Translations under genes and position numbers: made by a program | The notes under the pieces: generated by a model | Databases searched by the model: none | What the model was told of the DNA's origin: nothing | The model's input: the letters and a program-made list of their open reading frames with translations, nothing else | From: Porticoccaceae bacterium | Lineage (GTDB): Bacteria > Pseudomonadota > Gammaproteobacteria > Pseudomonadales > Porticoccaceae | Assembly: GCA_023228865.1 (NCBI GenBank) | Contig: JALOAH010000145.1 | Span: 1 to 6,994, forward strand | DNA: 6,994 nt | Direction: 5' to 3' | Part shown: positions 1 through 5,062 of the stretch, piece after piece | Layout: each line of letters opens with the position of its first letter | How positions within the stretch are numbered: position 1 is the stretch's first letter

Positions 1-140
1 GTCAGCCCCAGCTCCTGCTTTATCTGAATGCCCAGGATCGAAAAAATAGTCCAAACAGCAAAGCAGAGGGTAAAGGCGAAGGTGGACAAGAAAAGCGCGC
101 GCCGCTGATCGCGTTGAGTCATGGCGCCAAGATCGTGCAT
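1..140 (-). CDS. narK: NarK-family nitrate/nitrite transporter, N-terminal fragment
   Basis: This is the start of a major facilitator superfamily nitrate/nitrite porter, which would import nitrate or exchange it for nitrite across the inner membrane during nitrate respiration. Only about 46 residues are present; the gene continues past the left edge. The peptide begins MHDLGAMTQRDQRRALF and goes straight into a hydrophobic first membrane segment (LSTFAFTLCFAVWTIFSILG) followed by IQIKQELGL. That aromatic-rich helix and the IKQELGL loop are typical of NarK1-type proteins. Two ATG codons lie in tandem at 143 and 140. The GGAG at 148-151 (minus strand) sits 4 nt from the first and 7 nt from the second, so I favour 140; 143 is equally in frame. 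The upstream region carries a NarL-type site, which agrees with nitrate control. Family assignment is fairly sure; the exact subtype is not. Confidence 0.85.
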   Translation of the reverse strand, partial: MHDLGAMTQRDQRRALFLSTFAFTLCFAVWTIFSILGIQIKQELGL

Positions 141-188
141 CATGTGTCTCCAGGAATTAACCCGATAGATTAAAGGGATACTGACACC

Positions 189-194
189 ATACTA
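189..194 (-). promoter_or_regulatory. Candidate -10 box for narK
   Basis: On the minus strand this reads TAGTAT, a fair match to TATAAT, about 49 bp ahead of the narK start codon. The hexamer 17 bp further upstream (TAGGCG) is a poor -35, as expected for an activator-dependent promoter. A start of transcription near 182 is inferred, not seen. Confidence 0.3.
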
Positions 195-217
195 GAAGGA
201 ATTAGTTGCCACGCCTA

Positions 218-231
218 TTGAACCCAAGAGA
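218..231 (-). promoter_or_regulatory. Weak FNR/Anr-like box
   Basis: The plus-strand sequence TTGAACCCAAGAGA resembles the FNR/Anr dyad TTGAT-N4-ATCAA in one half (TTGAA, 4 of 5) but poorly in the other (AGAGA, 2 of 5). It is listed because its centre lies about 42 bp upstream of the transcription start inferred from the TAGTAT box, the standard position for an FNR-activated promoter, and because narK genes are classic FNR targets. The sequence match alone would not support it. Confidence 0.2.
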
Positions 232-241
232 CATTAGTTGC

Positions 242-257
242 TACCACTCAAGGGGTA
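242..257. promoter_or_regulatory. NarL/NarP-type operator, 7-2-7 heptamer pair
   Basis: TACCACT-CA-AGGGGTA is two inverted heptamers separated by exactly 2 bp. The left heptamer fits TACYNMT, and the right, read on the other strand, is TACCCCT, a full TACYYMT. This 7-2-7 arrangement is the known high-affinity site for nitrate-responsive NarL and NarP. It lies about 100 bp upstream of the narK start codon and roughly 67 bp upstream of the inferred transcription start, so it should couple narK transcription to nitrate through a NarX/NarL-type two-component system located elsewhere. The match is seen directly; the function is inferred. Confidence 0.65.
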
Positions 258-546
258 GCCGGGGTGCATATTGCGCCAGTTAACAGCATTTTAGTGGGTA
301 ATGTGCGAGTTGCCGCGTTCAGATCCGCACTGCCTTAGCAGGTCTAAGGCGCAAGGGATGGCCGCGACCAGGGTGCAAAGAGTTGGTCAAAAACCGGCAA
401 GGGGAACGGGCACCCCTTAACGACGCTGTAACGCCTTTAGCCACAGGACTTCATGGGTATTTACTCCGTGGGAGAGGGGATCATTGCCGACGGGCACTTG
501 CTGTTTCCCGAGAGCGCCGTGTTTCACCATGGAAGCCGCTGCCGCT

Positions 547-1215
547 TTAAGGCCGTGACTTTCTGGGGGAGACAATACGGTAAACCCTTTCCACCAACCG
601 GGATACACCCTGGCTGGCGAAGGACGGGTTTTGCCCCAGCACATCCTCCTCAAAGAGCAGGTCAATATCGCAGCCCGCGAACAGGCGGCGAACCTCCTCA
701 TCCCCCAGACTGAAAGGCGGTCCTTCCCGTTCATGGCGTGGATACTCCAGGGTTACCAGCAACATGCGCCAGCCAACCGGGAGCAGTTGCCCCAGATGGC
801 TGACATAGCGCCGGCGCATGGGTTCGGGCAGGGCGATGAGCGCCGCCCGGTCATACACCAGACTGATTGCGGGGAGATCTGCGGCAGTCAAGGCGAAATA
901 ATCGCCACAGTAGAGGGTGAGTCCCTGCCCCCTGGCGGTGGCAAAGCGATCATCCGCCGACCAGGCCAGGTTCAGGGATTGCTCCACGCCAAGGGCATCG
1001 AGGGCTCGCCGCGACAGCTCCACGCCCGTCACCGGGTGACCGGCGTCCCGCAGCCAGATCACGTCGGCGCTCTTGCCGCAGAGAGGGACGAAAACGCCGC
1101 TGCCGGGAACGGGTTCCAGGGCTTGCCACCAGCTCGTAAGCAACGGGTTCACGTCGGGGCGATGGAAGCCGGTCTCTCCCCGCCGCCATTTGTCGTGCCA
1201 GAAATCTGCGTCCAT
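547..1215 (-). CDS. tpm: Thiopurine S-methyltransferase (bacterial TPMT)
   Basis: A 222-residue cytoplasmic SAM-dependent methyltransferase, close to the usual bacterial TPMT length. In bacteria this family methylates thiopurines in vitro, and in pseudomonads it is linked to methylation of selenium compounds and tellurite resistance. Visible signatures in order are the N-terminal FWHDKWRRGETGFHRPDVNPLL (residues 5-26), the SAM-binding VPLCGKSADVIWLRDAGHPV around 43-62, the acidic end of strand 2 at GVELS (E66, expected to contact the SAM ribose), and YDRAALIALPEPMRRRYV later in the chain, all hallmarks of the family. The frame is open upstream to 1242, but ATG at 1215 is chosen because the product then begins MDADFWHDKW like its relatives, and GGAGG lies 9 nt upstream. 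It sits 36 bp downstream of a secreted-protein gene on the same strand, so co-transcription is likely. The true substrate here is unknown. Confidence 0.93.
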   Translation of the reverse strand: MDADFWHDKWRRGETGFHRPDVNPLLTSWWQALEPVPGSGVFVPLCGKSADVIWLRDAGHPVTGVELSRRALDALGVEQSLNLAWSADDRFATARGQGLTLYCGDYFALTAADLPAISLVYDRAALIALPEPMRRRYVSHLGQLLPVGWRMLLVTLEYPRHEREGPPFSLGDEEVRRLFAGCDIDLLFEEDVLGQNPSFASQGVSRLVERVYRIVSPRKSRP

Positions 1216-1251
1216 CGAGGCTGTCCTCCAGGCTGTGATCAATACGGAGAG

Positions 1252-1893
1252 TCAGTCCCCGGGAGCCAGTTTATAAGTCCAGATCCAACCGCCATCACGG
1301 GTGATGATGGTGTCATTTGCCGGATCCAGCTGCAACGTCGAGCCCGCGGCAGCGGGCATGGCGAGCAGGGTTGGCGCCGGAATCTGGAGCTGGATGATGT
1401 CCTGACCCTTGGCAGCGGGAATCGCCTCCCGCTTGCCAGCGCACATTACCACGACGTTCGCTGGTGCATACTCACGGGTGGCGGTCATGTGCAGATAACC
1501 GCCAAGACCATTTTCCAGTCCCGTCAGGGTAAAGTGTTCGTATGGCCCGGTGAGAATCGGGGGATCGCATTTTTTTTCCAGATTCTGAAGATTCTTGACC
1601 CCGGACTTGAAATTCTTGAACACAGGTTCGCCAACCAGCAGCGCGCTGGTTTGATCCCATGTGAGTAAAATTTCCACCCGGTCGCTGACATCCCCCTTGC
1701 CACTGTTGCCACCCTTCACCACAATGGTTCCGCTATCCCGGTACTCTCCCTCAATATGGTATTTTACCGTCGTCACGGCAGCCCACTTCATCATGATGTT
1801 CTGATCGAACTGGGCGAAACAGGTGGCGCTGAAAAGCGTTACAGCGCCGAGGAATGAAAGCCTTGAAAGGAAAGTCATTGCGGGTGCACACAT
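1252..1893 (-). CDS. Secreted protein of unknown function
   Basis: I do not recognise this 213-residue protein. Its N-terminus is a clear Sec signal peptide: basic residues around R11, a hydrophobic core LSFLGAVTLFSAT, and a likely signal peptidase I site after CFA (residue 27), giving a mature periplasmic or secreted protein of about 186 residues. C25 is preceded by T, so a lipoprotein signal is unlikely. The mature part looks mostly beta-strand (for example TVKYHIEGEYRDSGTIVVKGG) and has just two cysteines, C109 and C151, which could form a disulfide. It ends in GGWIWTYKLAPGD. ATG at 1893 is preferred because a purine-rich GGAAAAG sits just upstream; the in-frame ATG at 1878 would give a tidier signal peptide but has no ribosome binding site. 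A run of eight A on the coding strand (1570-1577) is intact. It precedes tpm by 36 bp on the same strand and is divergent from the PLP enzyme gene. Confidence 0.8.
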   Translation of the reverse strand: MCAPAMTFLSRLSFLGAVTLFSATCFAQFDQNIMMKWAAVTTVKYHIEGEYRDSGTIVVKGGNSGKGDVSDRVEILLTWDQTSALLVGEPVFKNFKSGVKNLQNLEKKCDPPILTGPYEHFTLTGLENGLGGYLHMTATREYAPANVVVMCAGKREAIPAAKGQDIIQLQIPAPTLLAMPAAAGSTLQLDPANDTIITRDGGWIWTYKLAPGD

Positions 1894-1966
1894 AATCTTT
1901 TCCGTACGCGTTGTTCAACAGGGCAGGATGAAGGAGAGAATAGACTTACCCGCGGCAGAACGCTAC

Positions 1967-1998
1967 AACGAAGGAACGAAAGTGGTAAAGAACGAAAG
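1967..1998. repeat. Imperfect 8-bp tandem repeat, four units
   Basis: Four consecutive 8-bp units read AACGAAGG, AACGAAAG, TGGTAAAG and AACGAAAG. The second and fourth are identical, the first differs from them by one base, and the third is diverged. The unit length is not a multiple of three, and the tract lies in non-coding DNA 74 bp upstream of the minus-strand secreted-protein start. It could be slipped-strand expansion or a cluster of binding half-sites. Confidence 0.5.
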
Positions 1999-2051
1999 GA
2001 GATCTATTCCTCAGCCGACACTGTTGTGGCTTACCTGGCCAACTGCAGCCA

Positions 2052-2071
2052 TTCAATTGCCGGCAATTGAA
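2052..2071. promoter_or_regulatory. Perfect 20-bp palindrome, likely operator
   Basis: TTCAATTGCCGGCAATTGAA is an uninterrupted palindrome with 10-bp arms and no central gap. It lies in the divergent intergenic region, 159 bp from the minus-strand start at 1893 and 116 bp upstream of the TATAAT box of the plus-strand unit. Such a gapless dyad suits a homodimeric repressor or activator. It is not followed by a T-run, so it is not an intrinsic terminator. I do not recognise the site as that of a known regulator. Confidence 0.5.
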
Positions 2072-2186
2072 GCCGCCGGATTAAAGTCAGATACCACTGT
2101 TGCGTCTTTATTTTGCGGCCATGAGCCGCATCTGCTGTAACAGCCATCATTTATATCCGTTGCGGAGAAGTAAAACTCAGGTCATG

Positions 2187-2192
2187 TATAAT
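2187..2192 (+). promoter_or_regulatory. Candidate sigma-70 -10 box (TATAAT) for the PLP-enzyme gene
   Basis: An exact TATAAT about 145 bp upstream of the PLP-enzyme start codon. No good -35 hexamer lies at 16-18 bp (the region reads GGAGAA); TTGCGG at 2160-2165 is 21 bp away, which is too far. If used, this promoter is probably activator-dependent and would yield a 5' leader of roughly 140 nt containing the inverted repeats described for 2204-2337. Confidence 0.4.
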
Positions 2193-2203
2193 TTTTGAAG
2201 TCA

Positions 2204-2337
2204 CTGCCAATAATGTCAGGGTCGTGCCTGAATGATGACAAACACCCTTGGCAAAGAACATACTATGGCAGCTTAACTTCCTGCCAAGCGTTGGCTGTGC
2301 CAACACTGTACTGGTTTAATAACGGGTTTGATTAACC
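2204..2337 (+). promoter_or_regulatory. Possible switching 5' leader with competing stems
   Basis: The putative leader contains TGCCAA (2205-2210), TTGGCA (2248-2253), TGCCAA (2282-2287) and the tight hairpin GTTGGC-TGT-GCCAAC (2290-2304). TTGGCA can pair with either TGCCAA copy, giving two mutually exclusive structures; the first would enclose the small hairpin TCAGG-GTCGTG-CCTGA (2216-2231), and the second extends to CTTGGCA/TGCCAAG. Just ahead of the start codon, GGTTTAAT (2313-2320) can pair with ATTAACC (2331-2337) and cover the ribosome-binding zone. This could be an RNA switch, or the TTGGC/GCCAA elements could be repeated operator half-sites. No known SAM or other riboswitch consensus is apparent. 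Confidence 0.3.
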
Positions 2338-3552
2338 ATGGCCAACGAACACCCAAAAGCGCAAGCCACAAATATCATTCATAATCGCCGCCACCGGGAT
2401 CAGTTTGGCAGCCCGTATTCACCAATCTATAACACAACAACCTACAGATTTCCGAATACGGATAGCCAGCGGGATGTTATCGAGGGGCACAAGCCAGGCT
2501 ATCTCTACACTCGATGGGGCACCAATCCGACCATTGAGGAGCTGGAACAGGGTCTTGCCGCACTGGAAGAGGCAGATGCAGGACTGGCGTTTGCCTCCGG
2601 CATGGCCGCAATTTCTGCAACCATCCTTGCCCATGGCCGACAGGGCGTCGTCTGTGTCGGCGATATTTACGGCGGCACACAGGAGTTGCTCATCAACCAT
2701 TGCCAGCCCCTGGGTATTCCCGTTTCCTTCCTGCTGCAAGCCAATGCCGAGGATCTCGAGGCGGCGTTGACCCGACCGGGGATGCTGGTGTTTTGCGAGA
2801 CACCGACCAACCCCACTCTTACCGTGATTGACCTCCAGGCCATGGCTAGAATCACCCGCAAAAAAAACGCCCTTCTGGCAGTGGACAACACCTTTGCATC
2901 ACCCATCAACCAGCGCCCACTGACACTGGGGGCAGATCTCGTTGTTCACAGCGCCACCAAATACCTGGGCGGGCACAGCGATCTCACTGCAGGCGCCCTG
3001 ATGTCATCCATACCATTAATCAATACAGTTGCCGCATGGCGTAAAAGCCTTGGTCAGCTGCTCTCACCGGAGACTGCCGCCCTGCTCTCCCGCAGCCTGC
3101 GCACTTTGCCCGTGCGAATCCGGCAACACAACGAAAATGCCATGGCTGTCGCCAGCGCCCTGGATGGCTACCCCGGCGTAGCCCGAGTTCTCTATCCCGG
3201 CCTGCCGTCATTTCCGGGGCACCGCTTGGCCTGCGCGCAAATGAGCGGCTTCGGCGGCATGATGACCATTGAAATCGCTGGTGGATCGCGAGCGGCAAGC
3301 GCTGTTGCCGACAACCTGGGGGTTTTCCTGCTGGCAACCAGCCTCGGCGGTGTCGAAAGCCTGGTCAGCCAACCTTCCATGACCAGTCACCACGCCATTG
3401 GCCGGGAAGAGCGGGAAAAGCGGGGGATCAGCGACGGCATGCTCAGGCTATCCATCGGGCTTGAAGATTCCGCAGACCTGATCGCCGACTTGAAGCAGGC
3501 AATAGACAGGGTTGCGAACATGCCTCCTTTTGATTGCCACCATCTCGAGTAG
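2338..3552 (+). CDS. PLP-dependent Cys/Met metabolism enzyme, cystathionine gamma-synthase-like
   Basis: A 404-residue cytosolic fold-type I PLP enzyme of the trans-sulfuration family (cystathionine gamma-synthase, beta- and gamma-lyases, O-acyl-homoserine sulfhydrylases, methionine gamma-lyase), which act on the beta- or gamma-carbon of sulfur amino acids or activated homoserine. Family landmarks are YTRWGTNPT (57-65; Y57 and R59 bind PLP phosphate across the dimer), SGM (87-89), the ring-stacking Tyr in DIYGGT (Y111), D183 of VDNTF (pairs with the pyridine nitrogen), the Schiff-base lysine K208 in HSATKYLGGHSD, SLGGVESL (335-342) and the carboxylate-binding R370 in LRLSIGLED. Position 113 is Gly where methionine gamma-lyases have a key Cys (YGC), so that activity is less likely. 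The usual MTH motif reads MTSH (348-351). The length is normal and the gene intact. Shine-Dalgarno pairing is weak. It is followed, after 296 bp, by a P450 on the same strand. The exact reaction cannot be decided from sequence. Confidence 0.9.
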   Translation: MANEHPKAQATNIIHNRRHRDQFGSPYSPIYNTTTYRFPNTDSQRDVIEGHKPGYLYTRWGTNPTIEELEQGLAALEEADAGLAFASGMAAISATILAHGRQGVVCVGDIYGGTQELLINHCQPLGIPVSFLLQANAEDLEAALTRPGMLVFCETPTNPTLTVIDLQAMARITRKKNALLAVDNTFASPINQRPLTLGADLVVHSATKYLGGHSDLTAGALMSSIPLINTVAAWRKSLGQLLSPETAALLSRSLRTLPVRIRQHNENAMAVASALDGYPGVARVLYPGLPSFPGHRLACAQMSGFGGMMTIEIAGGSRAASAVADNLGVFLLATSLGGVESLVSQPSMTSHHAIGREEREKRGISDGMLRLSIGLEDSADLIADLKQAIDRVANMPPFDCHHLE

Positions 3553-3807
3553 CGAGCCATAACTGGCGGTGCTGATCGACAACCACAGCAGCAACGTTGC
3601 CTTTTCTCACAGAGGGCGCCCAGCGAACATTTCTTGGTTCATCCTGAGGGACAATAGTTCTGACCGCCAACTGATGAGAAAACGGTTCGGTACGCGGGTG
3701 GGGTTCCGGCGCGACGACCAATGTGCCGCCAAAAGTCGGCGCCAGGGAGCTCAACGCAACTACCGATAAATCCATGGACTTCTCTTCAAGAAAATAGTCC
3801 GGCTTTC

Positions 3808-3816
3808 TGCTATTCT
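3808..3816 (+). promoter_or_regulatory. Candidate extended -10 promoter for the P450 gene
   Basis: TGCTATTCT contains the extended -10 element TGN followed by TATTCT (4 of 6 to TATAAT). Extended -10 promoters tolerate a missing -35, and none is visible at the right distance; TTCAAG at 3785-3790 is 20 bp away. Transcription would start near 3823, giving a leader of about 26 nt before the ATG at 3849, so the P450 could be transcribed separately from the upstream PLP-enzyme gene. Confidence 0.35.
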
Positions 3817-3836
3817 GGAGCAAGATGTCTTGTTCC
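3817..3836. promoter_or_regulatory. Operator-like 20-bp dyad on the inferred P450 start site
   Basis: GGAGCAAGA-TG-TCTTGTTCC has 9-bp arms around a 2-bp centre with a single mismatch. It begins immediately after the -10 box and spans the predicted transcription start, the usual place for a repressor site. It ends just before the AAGGA ribosome binding site (3839-3843). The dyad is seen directly; repression is inferred. Confidence 0.45.
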
Positions 3837-3848
3837 CAAGGATAAACC

Positions 3849-5018
3849 ATGGCAGACGATACCCGTAAACCTGAGCCTGACTGGGACTCTCGAACAGATG
3901 AGGTTTTAAAAAACCAGATACGAGTTTACGACACCATGCGCGCCCAGTGCCCCGTGGCCTGGAGCGACTATCAGCACTGGACTTTATTTAGATATGGCGA
4001 CGTCGTGGCAGTTCTGAATGATCATCACAGATTCAGCAGCGCCGCCTCCAGCCATCTTTCAGTGCCCAACGACATGGATCCTCCCCAGCACACACTCTAC
4101 CGCCAAGCGATCGAACCTTATTTTTCACCGCAGGCAATGGCCGCGTTTGAACCAACCTGCCGCACCATTGCCCGCAACCTGGTACGCAATCTCCCCAATG
4201 CCGAGCCCTTTGATATTGTCGAACAATTTAGCCGTGTCTTTGCAGTACAGATTCAGTGCGCCTTCATGGGGTGGCCGGACTCCCTCCACGCTCCCCTCCG
4301 TCAGTGGGTACTGAAAAATCACCGCGCCACCCTCGCGCGCGACCGCGAGGCCATGGCTGACGTTGCCCACGAGTTTGATGGTTACATCCAGGATCTGCTG
4401 GCAATGCGCCGTCAGGCCGGAGCCAACGCCCCCCGAGACGTCACCAGATCGCTCATGGAAGAGTCCATTAACGGCCGCCCAATGAGCGATGAAGAACTCA
4501 TCAGCCTGCTGCGAAACTGGACTGTGGGCGAATTGGCCACCATCAGCGCCAGCGTGTCCATTTTGCTGAACTATCTGGCTGAACATCCGCGCCGAAGGCG
4601 AAGTCTCTCCAGCGATATCAGTCAGCTATCGGACGCTATCGATGAAATACTGCGCATGGATCCACCATTGATGTCCAACCGCCGAATCACAACTTGCGAT
4701 GTAACTATTGGCGGACGCAAAATTCCGGCAGGCGAAAGGATCACCATCCTGTGGGCATCCGCCAATCGCGACGAGGAAGTTTTCGGAGATCCAGATGCTT
4801 TCCGCCCGCAAAAAAATCGTGATCACAACCTTCTTTACGGAGCTGGTATTCACGTCTGCCCGGGAGCACCCCTGGCCAGGATGGAACTCAGGGTGCTGAT
4901 GGAGGAATTTCTCTGTCACCTTGATAGCCTTGAACTCGCGCCCAATCTAGAGCCAATACGGGCGGTTTACCCAAGCGGTGGCTTCAGTTACCTGCCAATG
5001 ACCATCGTGAAGCGATAA
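3849..5018 (+). CDS. Cytochrome P450, class I bacterial type
   Basis: A 389-residue soluble haem-thiolate monooxygenase, normal size for bacterial P450s. These normally need an external ferredoxin and ferredoxin reductase, neither of which is in the window. Visible landmarks are the C-helix motif MDPPQHTLYRQAIEPYFSP (76-94, with H81 and R85 expected at the haem propionates), ExxR as E266-I-L-R269 in the K helix, NRDEEVFGDPDAFRP (306-320), and the haem loop YGAGIHVCPG (330-339) with the axial thiolate C337; the first residue is Y where the consensus has F. The I helix reads LLRNWTVGELATISASV (220-236): the standard A/G-G-x-D/E-T-T oxygen-activation motif is altered, with E228 and T231 not in register. 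ATG at 3849 has AAGGA 5-6 nt upstream. There is no membrane anchor. It is convergent with pgeF, 44 bp away, with no visible terminator between. Substrate unknown; a role linked to the upstream PLP enzyme is only a neighbourhood inference. Confidence 0.95.
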   Translation: MADDTRKPEPDWDSRTDEVLKNQIRVYDTMRAQCPVAWSDYQHWTLFRYGDVVAVLNDHHRFSSAASSHLSVPNDMDPPQHTLYRQAIEPYFSPQAMAAFEPTCRTIARNLVRNLPNAEPFDIVEQFSRVFAVQIQCAFMGWPDSLHAPLRQWVLKNHRATLARDREAMADVAHEFDGYIQDLLAMRRQAGANAPRDVTRSLMEESINGRPMSDEELISLLRNWTVGELATISASVSILLNYLAEHPRRRRSLSSDISQLSDAIDEILRMDPPLMSNRRITTCDVTIGGRKIPAGERITILWASANRDEEVFGDPDAFRPQKNRDHNLLYGAGIHVCPGAPLARMELRVLMEEFLCHLDSLELAPNLEPIRAVYPSGGFSYLPMTIVKR

Positions 5019-5062
5019 AAGATGGGGCTCCATTGTCAGGGGGACGCCTTTGGTTACCTGTG

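Larger units (their letters stand above)
141..546. other. Non-coding stretch between narK and tpm
   Basis: About 400 bp without a convincing gene. The left half is the narK control region, with the sites listed separately and a direct repeat at 201-212 and 233-244. The right half follows the tpm stop codon. It holds a possible 37-residue reading frame on the minus strand (530 down to 417, ATG to TAA) that lacks a ribosome binding site, and a short inverted repeat (AAGGGG at 399-404, CCCCTT at 413-418) without the T-run of an intrinsic terminator. I see no tRNA or recognised structured RNA. Confidence 0.6.
1894..2337. other. Structured divergent intergenic region
   Basis: A 444-bp region between the secreted-protein gene (minus) and the PLP-enzyme gene (plus), so it should hold promoters for both directions. 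It contains an imperfect 8-bp tandem repeat (1967-1998), a perfect 20-bp palindrome (2052-2071), a TATAAT box (2187-2192) and a leader with several competing inverted repeats (2204-2337). A frame of about 70 codons from ATG 1928 to a stop near 2140 on the plus strand has no database-like features that I recognise and runs through the repeat and the palindrome, so I treat it as non-coding. For the minus-strand gene the only visible -10-like box is TATTCT (1937-1942), with no good -35. Confidence 0.6.
3553..3848. other. Intergenic region between PLP enzyme and P450
   Basis: A 296-bp gap on the approach to the P450 gene. Its right end carries the P450 promoter and dyad listed separately. A 10-bp palindrome GCAACGTTGC (3591-3600) is followed by CTTTTCTC, but it cannot form a stable looped hairpin, so I do not call a terminator. 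A minus-strand frame from ATG 3775 to a stop at 3443 (110 codons) has a purine-rich GAAGAG upstream but overlaps the last 110 bp of the PLP-enzyme gene in antisense. It resembles nothing I know and is not annotated as a gene. Confidence 0.5.

Noticed and set aside
272..286. TTGCGCCAGTTAAC as another FNR box.
   Set aside because: Only about half of the 10 consensus positions match, and it is not at a standard activator distance.
399..418. Inverted repeat AAGGGG/CCCCTT downstream of tpm as an intrinsic terminator.
   Set aside because: The stem is only 6 bp with an 8-nt loop, and no T-run follows on the minus strand.
1570..1577. Runs of eight A/T at 1570-1577, 2860-2867 and 5131-5138, possible slippage or phase-variation sites.
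   Set aside because: Each falls in Lys-Lys or Phe codons of an intact reading frame (EKK, RKKN, FFY), and no frameshift or alternative frame product is apparent.
631..1668. Long plus-strand open frame (345 codons) across tpm and the secreted-protein gene.
   Set aside because: It is antisense to two well-supported genes, has no recognisable motifs, and its openness is explained by the GC-rich codon bias of the real frames.
1928..2140. Plus-strand frame of about 70 codons from ATG 1928.
   Set aside because: It passes through the tandem repeat and the 20-bp palindrome, resembles no protein I know, and lies in a region expected to hold divergent promoters.
3591..3600. Palindrome GCAACGTTGC followed by CTTTTCTC as a terminator for the PLP-enzyme gene.
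   Set aside because: A gapless 10-bp palindrome leaves about 3 bp of stem once a loop forms, too weak for termination.
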